Positions 45,801 through 57,800 of a stretch of 64,000 nt of DNA are shown here, piece by piece. The stretch spans positions 3,472,001 to 3,536,000 of the forward strand of contig OX377204.1 in NCBI GenBank assembly GCA_947396885.1, read 5' to 3'. The stretch comes from Heligmosomoides polygyrus polygyrus (Eukaryota; Nematoda; Chromadorea; Rhabditida; Heligmosomidae). Within the stretch, counting starts at the first letter, position 1. Every line of letters starts with the position of its first letter. A program made the position numbers and the translations under genes. The notes below the pieces were generated by a model that did not search any database, was not told the DNA's origin, and saw only the letters and a list, made by a program, of their open reading frames with translations.

Positions 45801-48800
45801 GCAGCCCTAACGAAACACAGGAGTCGTGGCGCCTCAGCACCTGAACAGCGGTCAGTTCGTGTGGTATCCATTCATCCAATTTCGTCACTCTTCCGATCGC
45901 ATCCAAGTGGCGATTGATAGTGCTGCCGTTAACGCCGAAGTGCTGTGCTGGCTCTCTCACAGTTTGACACCGATCCGCTTCCACCATGACTTTGAGCTGG
46001 TCGTCGTTAAGGAGTGGTGGCGGCCTAACTTTACGACTTTCATCTCCAGATCGAAACCTTTGGAACCAGTGGCGAATTGCGCGTTCTATAACGAAGACCT
46101 TCTCAAATACAGCGTTGATGTTACGGGCCGTTTTACCTGTACCTCGACCCAGTTTGAACTCGAAGAAAAAATTTGGCGAAAATTGCATTTAAACAACCGA
46201 AACGGCAAAGCTTAAAATTGGGGAAATTTTTGCTCTAAACAAAATTTGAAGGCATAGTTGAATAGAGCATGAATTCTACTTTCCAATGGTATATAACTCT
46301 GCAAGCCATAAAACATACTTATTGAGAAAAAATGTACTCCGGTAATAACAACTGCAAAACGTTCATTTATTTCCAGACCACCTAATACACTCCGGTACAA
46401 AATTATAGGTTCACCTCCCGGTTTGTCCATTAGCACCCGAAGAACCCGCTGCCGAGGCTCATTGATGTTACCATCGTATTGGCCACTATCGAAAGCTTCT
46501 ATAGAGGAATTCTGAGCAGGTTATCTCTTCAATGCAGGATACCACAACCTTTCATCGAAAATGTAACGAACGACGACCGGTGCAAAATATAGCTTTACTT
46601 TGTAAAAAACCTCGTTAACCACAAAAGTACCAACAGACGAAGTTGTTAGAGGTTCTATTTTTGTGGACAAGAACGCCCCACAAGTTCTCTATGGGGTTGT
46701 AATCTGGAGAGCAAATAGACCACTTCAAAAGTTGAATTTTGTTGGAGTTAAGTCAATCTGTTCTTGACTGTGATACGTGTATAGATGGATTATCTTGTCG
46801 GAAAATAAGGTTGTGCGTACGAAAACTTCTGAAATATGGAAGAAGATGTTCTCAAAGCAATTTCTGTAAGTCTTCACTGTTCATCCTACACGAAACGAAC
46901 TCCAAGGCAACAAGTTCATTTCTAGGAAATGCAGCAAGCCATGAGGCTTCCACCGAAAAGGTTATGCTTGGAAAATACTCGCTCCTCTTTCTTCAGTCTC
47001 TCCAGTAGTGCCTGTACCTGTCGGGCCCATCAAGATTTCACTATTGGTAAGATCTGAGGAAAGAGGAACGAGTATTTTCCAAGCGTAACCTGGGTGGTGA
47101 AAGCCTCATTTGCTGGCTTGCTGCATTTTCTGGAAATGACTTGTTGCCTTGGAGTTCGTCTCGTGTAGGCTGAACAGTGAAGACTTACAGAAATTGCTCG
47201 GAGAACATCTCCCTCTATGTTTCAGAAGTTTCCGTGCACACAACCTTATCTTCCAACAAGATAATGCATCCATACATACGTATCACAGTTAACTACAGAT
47301 TGGCTTAACTCCAACAGAATTCAACTTTTGAAGTGGCCTAGTTCCTCTCCAGATCTCAGCCCGATAGAGAACTTGTGAGGCTTTCTTGTGCACAAAGTGT
47401 ACAAAAATGGAACCACTAACACTTCGGTTTCTGACCTGAAGAACGCCATACTTGATGAACCAATGTAGAGCAAACTGCTATTGACAACCTCATCAGTAGT
47501 ATACAAAATAGAATTTTCGATGTTGTTTACAACAAAGGCAATTTGACGAAGTACCAAGCTTAATTTGTCTACAGACAAATTAAGCTTGGTACTTCACTTT
47601 TGGTACTGCACTTTTATGATTAATCAGGCTTTTTATGAAGTGAACCTATATTTTGCACCAATCTCCGTTCGTTAAATTTTCCATGAAGGTTCGTGATAGT
47701 GATAAGATAACCTGCTTAGAATTCTTCTATAGAGGTTTTCAATAGTGAAGAAAACGATGGTAACATCACTGAGTCTCGGCAGTGGCTTCTTCGGGTACTA
47801 ATGGGCAGATCGGGGTGAACCTATAATTTTGCACAGGCGGCGCACATGTGAGAATCGGCACCTCCTCCTCCGACTGCGCTACCACGCCTCCACAATCAAT
47901 CATTTCTAAGGAATATGATTCACTATTTTTAGTGATTCTGCTGCGTTGTTATTAGCATATTGGTTAACGACTCAGCGAAGGAACTGGGGTACAGCTTCGG
48001 GGTACTGTACACTTATGGTTATACATATGAGGAAAAAACGTAGATACTGTGAATCTTTCTACTAGAAAACCTATGAGAAATCGCTGACAACATCTGGTAA
48101 AGTACTCGCTATGAAAAGAGCTGTTCTAATCTGAAACTGGACTCACGCTGTACGGCACAAAGATGGCACTAGCAATATTTCCCCCGATGCCGGATCCAAT
48201 ATACAGAATGGCCATGCGTTTCCAGCCAATCAACATCTCAAGATCAAGCATCAGCCACATTTGAACGAAAACTGTGAAAGCCACATGGATCACGCTGAAA
48301 TCAGCCGATTCTTTGAAATTGTGTGCGATTACGACAAAAAAGTGCAGGCACTGAGCAACAAAACAAAGAGTGTGCCGAAGAACTGACCCAGCGTGCAGAA
48401 ACAACGAAAAAAACATGCGGTAGAACTGATCCGGATAGTCTCTTCGCACAAACGGAAGCATGCCACAGATATCAGAGAAGCAGTTCACCTAGGACGAATT
48501 CTTTACATCAGAGCAAAGAACAGTTCAAGTGAACACTGAGTTAAAATATTTTCATTTTAAACTGGATACTTTTAATTTTCAAGGAAAACCTTTGGAAACA
48601 AATAGAAATGAACATTTTTTAAATTATCAACATGTACAATTTTGCGAATTACATTTTATAATTTTTCCTCACATTTTGTAAATTAAGCGTATGTATAAAT
48701 TAAGTTACTATCATATCTAAAGCTAAACATATGTTATCAAACAAAGTCAAACTTTTTTCTTGAAGAGGAATTCTATTTAAGAAAAAAAAACTTTGCAGAG

Positions 48801-51800
48801 TATCTTAAGAAAAACAACTAGACTGTTTGAATAAACAAAATTCTTATCATCTAATTTCAAATAATACTTCTAGGTATACCCTAATGTGCTAAGGAACAGT
48901 GAACCTACTGGTGTGTTACATAGAGAGAGAGAGAGAGACTGCGCCGCGCACTCGTCCTATGCATTCCATCGCCTAATTGAATGATAGAGTAATAGCTGTC
49001 TACATGCGTAAAAATCTAGAAGAGCCGACATCGATCGCAACAGAAGAAATACATCACCATATTCCCATTCAAAGCGTCAAGCAGGCACCATGTGCACTAT
49101 CAATTATGTAAATAGACATTGCAATGTTCTCGATGAGTGTACGGAAACATTAACAATTCTCAGGGTCAGTGCCTTCTAAGGCACTCTCGAGAATTCTATG
49201 CTCATTTAGTAATTGTTCACATTTCGGATATATCCTAGCCGGGGCGGGGGGGGGGGGGGGCGGAGGGAGCGATACCGTTAGAAAAGCGAAAAAACACAAA
49301 CAGGACGACCTCCCCCATCAGGAAACTCAAACGAAGCCCCTCTCGTAGGCTAGCTCAGTGTATTGGCCGGTACTATTGTACTTTTGGTACCCCATTTAAT
49401 CTTGTCCAAAATAGGTCTAGTGGGGGTAATCTGCCATGGGAGGAACGAATGTAACGTTTTTTTTGCGGAAATGCGATAAGTGCGTTAAATTAAGTTCGAA
49501 TTGCCCAAGGCCTTCCGAAATAGCGCGCGCTTGTAGGAGACGCAGAGACTCCGCCTCCTATCGATGCGCACTATTTCGCCATCTCTAGTCTGCAGCAGAG
49601 GTTAGCAGGGCATAAGCCTTGAAATCTCGAAAAGTCTTGAAAACCCTGTTGTGTGCTCTCCGCTCGCGCGGAGGAGGGCACAGAATTGGGCAGGGGAAGG
49701 GACTCCGGAATGTGCGCCCACTAGCGCACCCGTGCTAAAATTGCCTTCATCGTTGTGCCTCCATTGCTAATATGGAAACAAATAAGACGCGAACCTGTAA
49801 TCAAAAAGGTGAAATAAGGCTGCACTTGCATTCACTGTGTAGCTGGTCGCCGCGCTTGCGCGCTGACCCCCCCCCCAGGAGACGGTCGCGAGTGCGTGCT
49901 GGCGGTGTCTCTGCGTCTCTTACCAGCGCGCGCTATTTCGCAGGCTTTAGGCAATTTTAACTTTATGTAAGAAACTTAACTTATAAGACATTTCCGCAAA
50001 AAACGACTATGATATTCGTTCCTCCCATGGCAGATTACACACAGTAGACCTATTTTGAATAAGATTAAGTGGGGTACCAAAAGCACAATAGTACCTATTG
50101 TCCTTGTAAAATAGTTTAATTTCAATTTCACCGTCGATGTCTTAACCCCCCCCCTCACTAGGACTGATCCCACATTTCTTCGTAAGATACCCTAACCAGA
50201 CACACCCTTTCGCGATCACGCGATCGCTCCTCGGTCCCGTGATTGGCCGGGCGTGCTGTTTCCCACGATGGCTTGCCGATAAGGCACCTCTACCGGCCCG
50301 AGGCATGGGAAAGTGGCTGACGTCAGCAGCCGATCGGGGCAAGCTCAGCCCTTCCAGCACTGCCAGTCTTCATCGATCGTCCCTGCGCTCCAGCGACGCA
50401 TGCAGCCGCTCTCGCGTCTATACTCCATCCTCGCTTGCCGTCCCCGCAGTGGCCTGAAAGATATCAAAGGTACTCACCCTATTCCTCCGGTTGGACACAC
50501 GGCAAGTTCATACGATTTATTGCAGTCCACGTCGTGCAGCGAATACCATACATCGGCTAAAGAATAGAACAGTCCACGACGAACAGCGAATAGAAAATGT
50601 GGTGCAGACCCGGGGCCATACATCGGCCCCGGGTCTGCACCACATTCTAGCGACTCACTACGAGGGGACTGAGCCAGGAGAGGGCCAGCGGCTCTAGTGA
50701 GCTCTACGCTACACTCCCATGGACTCAGTGACATTCCGTCAATAAGGCCGAGAAGGACTCCTGCTCTACTCTTTAGCCGATGTATGGTATTCGCTGCTCG
50801 ACGTGGACTGCAATAAATCTCATGAACTTGCCGTGTGCGCAACCGGAGGAATAGAGTGAGTACCTTTGATATCTTTCAGGCCACTGCGGGGACGGCAAGC
50901 GAGCTGCCCCGCAGGTTAGGCCGCGGTGTCCCATGTATATATTGTGTGGGTGCTTATATTTGTGTATGTCCCTTATCGAGTCTGGCCTTGGGGTTTTCCC
51001 TCTATGGACGCATGGGGAGGCGCGGAGTGGCAGGAGGTGAAGGGGAGGGCAATCCAGACTGCTGAAGAACCATCAATACCTGTAGACAATACGATGTGAC
51101 AATGGCAATACGCGGGGCTCCGCCGGGTTGAGTAATATGTGCGTTCTCTCCGGTCCCTCTGGGGCGACACGGAGCTTCCAAAGGCCAGGGGACCTCCTCT
51201 GCCTGCGGGGCCACCGATCGCAACAGACCCTATAGGGATTTTTCCTTAAAAATTTTCCTAAAGAAACGCTTTCCCTTCGTTATGAAGTAGCTTTCTTCAC
51301 TTTAGATACACTCTTTTTGCTTGATTAGTGTTCGGCTTAAAAGAAAAAGTGTCCAGTTTAAAATAAAAGTGTCATTTATATGAAGAATCGTTGATCTATT
51401 CGTAATCATACGAAGTCCGCGCGAAGGTAGCCTTTCTAGGGATTTATACAAAGTCGCCCGGCGGAAGGTGTTATCAAGGCTATTAATATCGATTAGGTAG
51501 GGCAGGCGATCGATATTGGCAGCTTTCACAACGCCCTTGGCGACAAAAGTATGAATCGCTTCTGTGTGATAAAGACAATCCAACAACATCGAGTACTGTT
51601 CTGTGATACGCAAAAACACCTTCACCAAGTGCACTTACAAACAACAATCGGTGCTATAAAACCGTCAGCGTCCCCCGTAACATACCTGACTGCATAGGGT
51701 TGCGTTCTCATGAAAGTGACCCTTCACGAATGTGCAGTACTCCCGAGTCGCTATACGACACTGGCCTTGCATCTGGATGCAGCAAGGTCGTCCAGTTACC

Positions 51801-54800
51801 TAAATGCAACGAGGAGTCCACTACATTGAAAAACAGGAAATGAACATACCAACCGCAACTTACCTGGCAGGTCATATGTATCGGCAAGAAGGGGCCTTGG
51901 CGAGGTTGCTCGCAAACCTGGAAAACGGAGTAGTCAGCAGTTCCGCTCTCCACTCATCTGGCTCTTCAGCTTCAGGGGTCGGATTCATCAACGACCTACA
52001 TAGCTTTAACAGAGAATTCACAGCGCAAAACTCAGATAACGCGACTTATCAAGCGATATGATGAGCGATAGGCCGCGTTATCCGAGTTTTTCGCTGTGAG
52101 TTCTCTGTTAAAGTTATGTAAGTCGTTGATGAATCCGACCCTAGTTTGTTAGATTTGACTGGTAAGATCAGAGCGAAAATTTCTGAAGCCACTTTACTAA
52201 TAGGTAATTCAAGTGCAAGAGCGGAACATTGAATGCAAGGTCACGTGTACTGTGATGTCGACCGTGTGACCTGCATGGTAGTGCAGTCGAAGGAGGCGCC
52301 AACTGCCGCGTAGGCTTCTAAATCTGGCTCTTTGTTCGAGTCCCGTCCAGGCCAACCAAGCCCTTCATTTCTCCACGGCCGGCGAATCGGTACCAGACTT
52401 GTCTGGGACATGACACGCTATCTTCACCACCTGCTACCTACCGCAGAACATTCTATTAGCAGATCTACCCTAATCGGAGGGGAGGGGCTATATAGTGATT
52501 TGCGTCTCCATTCCTCCGCTTCAGTTTCTACGCGAGATTTAGCTGCTGTCCCATGATGCGAGCATGGGACGACTTACGCAATTTGCACATTACGGTTTCC
52601 CCACCCAACTAGGATGATCTTTATTGGTCAAATACACATTTAAATTGCCTCTGCGATATCTCATAGGAGTCGAATAAATGGCGAATCGGAGATCACATCC
52701 TACTAAATATATGCAAAAAAGCTACAGTCTGTTCGTCTGTCCCAGGCGCTTCCAAAACATCGCGCCACGAGTGCATGAACTTATGGTTAGAAGTGTGCTG
52801 CAGTCATCGTGCCACGTCGAGATTCACAAGACATGCCAGAGACGTCCTCCAAAATAGGCCGGGGTTCAGAAGACTTTTCACAGCCGTCGTCCGTTATGTA
52901 ACAGGAGACGTGTCACAGACGTCGATTAACATATAGGGGTTGTCTCAGTGTTTATAGTGTATAAACTGTTTGAAAGGTGATAACTTCGCTCACATTAAAG
53001 GTACTAGAAAAGTTAATGGCTCATATCAAACCGTAAGAAAATAGGAACATTTCCGACATATGAGCGATATAGAATGCGTCATGCAATCGTCTGAAACTTT
53101 GCGTTGTATACTCGATTGATTTTCTTTCGCTTGAATACATACATGTTATAATTTCTTCAAACTTACAAAGACACTACGGCTTGCGAAAACCGTAGGGTAT
53201 CCTAGAAAATGAAGGTACTATGTGAAAGCTTGTAACATTGCTGCCAGTGAATCTTTTGAAAACGTTTGAGAATCATATGAAAGAGCAGTGCAATGAGACT
53301 ACTGTGGCGTGCAAATAGTCAAGTCTGCGCCATGCCCCGCCTGAAACCTTGCATTTCAGACTCGATTCATTGTACATTTGCTGAATGCCTGTTTCAATTG
53401 TGTTACTATTTGCCCAGATTAACCTGTGCTGTGCTGCTTTTAACGTTTAAACCTGACGAACACAGGAATGACACGTGAGCTTAATGACTGCACAACTTAA
53501 TTGTGAGCAAGAGCCCCATTTTCCAAGAGAGATTCTGTGGACTGATGATGCAACATTCAAGCTGAATGGAGAGGCTAGTCGGCATAATTAGAGCTACGAG
53601 CGACGTAAAACGTTAAAAGAAGCACAGCATAGGTTAATCTGGCCAAGTAGTAACGAGGTTGTGACGAGCATTCAGCCCATGCACTATCAATCGAGTCTCA
53701 AATGGAAGGTTTCAGGCGAGCGCATGGCACAATCTTGACCGTTTACATGCCGCAGATATCTCGTCAGCAGGTGCTTTCATATGAGTCTCAAACATCTTCA
53801 AAAGCTTCATTAACAGCAATATTAGAGCCTTTCAAATTTTACCCTCAGTTTTGACATTCCCTTGATTTTTCGCAAGCCAAATTGTGATCGTAAGTTTTGA
53901 ATCTTAAAGGGAGCACGAACATCGATTGATACGGCCACTTTGTGAAGAAATTGTAACAAGTATTCCAGCGAAACGCAATCTGTTCAGTGTAAAATGCAAA
54001 ATTTCAGCGAGTCCATGGCGCAATCCATCCCGCTCATACGTCAAAAAATTTCCATTTTCTTAAGCTTTTATATGAGCCCTAAATTTCTTCGGTGACTTCT
54101 TTGCGAGCAAAGCTGTCACTTTCAAATAGTGTATATATTTTTTGAGACATCCTGTATATCAGCATATCGGTTTGGTAATTGAATCGGACTCCAAACAAAA
54201 ATTGATATCGGCTTTATTGAGGCTAGGAATTGATGACGATGAAATTATTCATATGGGGCGGTGCCCGAGCCATTAGACAGACCGGTTGTTATTTAAGAAA
54301 TATGTGGGCGCGTGTTGCGCAGTCGGAGGAGCTGTTGGTTGTCGCGTGCACCCGATCACAGGTTCTTGGTTCGGAATTCTTCCAGGTCAACCAAGCATTT
54401 CACCGCTACGGGGTCGGTGAATTGGTACTAGACTTGTCTTGGAAGGATGAAGCGCTGACTTGTTTATCGGCTGGCCATCGCAGGTCGTTGTATGGCCAAA
54501 TACACATCCAAATCGCCTCCACGACGTCCCGTAGAAGTAGAATGCGTGGCGCATCCCAGAAGTGATTCAGAAACGCTGCCCTTTTTCTTTATCCTTATGT
54601 ACTGGTAATCGCAGGAATGCCATGAAAGTTAGATGCGGGGGTGCACACAAATTTCTGTGCGTTAGATTTTTTTAACGAAATTTTTTCACGGAAAATTCTC
54701 GCTAAATTTCCGGTAAATCGTTAAATTTCGTTAAAAAATACAGTTAGCTGCAAATTATTACTTCAATTGAAAAGATCAAAGAAAATGTCATTCATTTAAA

Positions 54801-57800
54801 CTTCAACGGGTCAAGAGCTAAAATTCAAGAAGAGAGTATAAAAAGCCGTCACACCAGCTGGAGAAAGATGCGTTTAAAAGATTCATCATCTTTCATCCAG
54901 CTAGGGTGACGGTGGACTATTCTGGCCAGATCATAATGCATTTAAAAGCCTATCAGTGCAATGTTAGCACGTTGTCGAACGCACAATTTTCGTGTACCTG
55001 ATACGTGAGAACAACCCATTTTTCAATGTCGGGGCCGCGACATGACACGTGTCACACGATCCCACACTGCCGAACAGGTGTGACACGACGTTAACGTTTT
55101 AAGGTAGAGGAGGTTTTTGTTGTTGGCGTTTTTCTAAAATCGTTTGAAATACACCGCGGTCGAAAACATTCTCTCCGTCTGCTCCAGGTGGCGAGCAAAG
55201 GTGGGATAAGCAGCGCCAAGTGAGGATAGGCATGTCGGAAGGTTAGACCAGTATCTCTGTTGAATCGTTGACGTGCTTGGAGGCTCGGCGAAGAAATTTC
55301 TAGCCCCAAATTATTTCCGAAAATTCAAATTCTCATGAAAGGTATGAGAAAGCATGAAAACACTGAAATTTTCTTGCTGATTTCAATAGTTTTACAGGAA
55401 CACTGGTATTTGGGAGGATGAGGCCTGCAACATTAGTAAGATTAATGGTAAAAGTGATAAACTTACTGAGTAAAAAGTCCGCTAAAAATTTCGTTAAATT
55501 TCTAGAAATTTCCGTTAATTCGTTAAATTCGTTACATCGTTAATCGTTAAATGTGCACCCCTGGTTGGATGAGCTTCATACGAACAGATTTGCGGAGCCA
55601 ACACTGTACAGTTTGGGTGAGAAGTTCTAGTGAGAAAGAGTAAACCGTTGCATTTACGAATACTACCTTCGGGGTTTGGAGGTTATGCTCTCAACCAGAT
55701 ATTTGACAGTGGGTTTGCCACCGAGTGGTATTAACCTTTCACTAAAGTGATAGCATTTAACAGCATAAATACATCTAATACTAACCGGCCACCGTGATAG
55801 GTCATCCGGCCACTCGTACGGTCTCACGGAAGATGGACGAATGCAGAAACTAAACAGCACTTCGTTAAAAAAAAACAGAATACAAAAGGAAAAATCGGGA
55901 AGAAAGCGCTGATTGTTGTTGTTTAGAATCACACAATAATTTACAACAACAAAAGCTCCAAGACAATTTCAACAAGTTCAAAGCAATTATCCATCGGTAC
56001 TTGTAAACAGAACTATGAAGCTTTCTGGTTTTTCTTTCTTTTTTACTACTGTTCAGTCTTCCCTTCCAATGCCCTTTCACGTCGACTGTTACGCAGTTGC
56101 CTTTTTTGCTTTCCTTTGTTGCGGTTAGTATTATGTTTGGTTATTTGTGTTTTGCTTATGCATCTAATAAATGTAACTGTAAATGTATACAATGTCGACA
56201 ATACGATTCTCTACTGCTTTACTGAATACTCTAAGAAGCGCATAATTTCGAGGTGTAACCTCGATAAGATATGGGGTCGTCCAAAGGAATAGCTAGCTGT
56301 GATGGAAATATAGCGCAATCCACATATATAGGATGATCCTTCGGCCCTGTTCATACTTCGCGACAGCAGCGACAAGACCGACGAGAGCGACAAGAGCGAC
56401 TGGAGCGAAAGCGCCGGCGCTCGAGTATGAACACTTTTCGGCGGCGCGCGCTCGGTTTTAATCGATATGCATGTTTTGCACGGGCGACAAGTAGCTCTTG
56501 TCGCGAAGTATGAACAGGCCCCTTCAAGTTTGTCGACTAAGCCTTAGTTTATACTTGCGCTGCCATACGGCGATCGATACCATGACCGCCATAGATATCG
56601 ATTTTCCATGCCGACCGATCTACTACAAGTATAGTGCTACGTCGCGCAGGGTCGCAACTATAAACTAAGGCCCGGATTCATCAACGCGCATACCACGGAT
56701 ATGCTGGGTATAGAGGGTAGACAGACCATGATTTGGACATACCCACGATTAATAATAAACCTTACCCACCATATCGTGGGTATATCAGTGGGTCGAGAGA
56801 ACCTGCCGATTGTCGTGGGTACATCCATATACCCGCGACTCGTTCGCGCCCCATTGACAAAATGGCGCTGGAGTGAGATCAGCTGTTCTCGTGACAGGCC
56901 TAGTTCTACCTTAGGGCTTGTTCATACCTCGCGACAAGAGCGACTCGTCGCCCGTGCAAAACATGCATATCGATTAAAACTGAGCGCGCACCGCCGAGAA
57001 GTGTTCATACTTGAGCGCCGGCGCTGTCGCTCTAGTCGCCGCTGTCGCCTGTTCACACTTCCCGCGCTGCGCTCGCCGCGCACGCTGTGTTCCCGTCGCT
57101 CTTGTCGCGAAGTCTGAACAGGCTCTTACCTTTGATTCCTTTTCTGAATACGATTGGTACACGCTACCCACTGCCAGTAGTGGGCACGACTCCCTTACGG
57201 TATCTCTACCTATATCCATTGATTGACGAATCCGGGCCCAGGGCTACCACCGCTGGACATTTCAGTTGTTGGAACGACAAAGTAAAATGTGTATCAAATG
57301 CGCTTTATAGTTCAAACGCGAAGTTCCACGATGTACGTTCCTGTCAAGTAGACCACTAGGTTGCCTAAAAGTGCATCAAACCCGGCTGCCCATTAAGATA
57401 CAGCATGCCAATGGTTTAATTCATGGCAAAAGCTATTTTCCCCAACGAGCATAAAGATCAGCTCAAGCGTGCCAAGAACTCACTCTGGATCCTGGCCACA
57501 AACCGCTCCAGCAGTTCTCCATGCATGGGTCAACACCGCAGGGGACATACTTCCTCGCCGATTAGAGAGGTTATCCTGAAAAAACGACGCTGGAAATGCA
57601 CGTCAGGCTGAACAAGGAAGCGAGGTAGAGAACCAACCTCTTTCAGGTTGTCAAGCAGAAATGAGTCTGACTTGGACCTCTGCAAAGGAGGCGGCTTCCG
57701 TTTGGTCCATTTGTGCCAAGTAGCCAAAACGCGCTAAAAACTTCGCCTATCGCGCCCCAGCCGAAGTACCACCGAGAGACACCTCACCGGACAGCTAGTC

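Noticed and set aside
49772..49960. 62-codon frame near a C run
   Set aside because: It lies wholly inside a foldback element.
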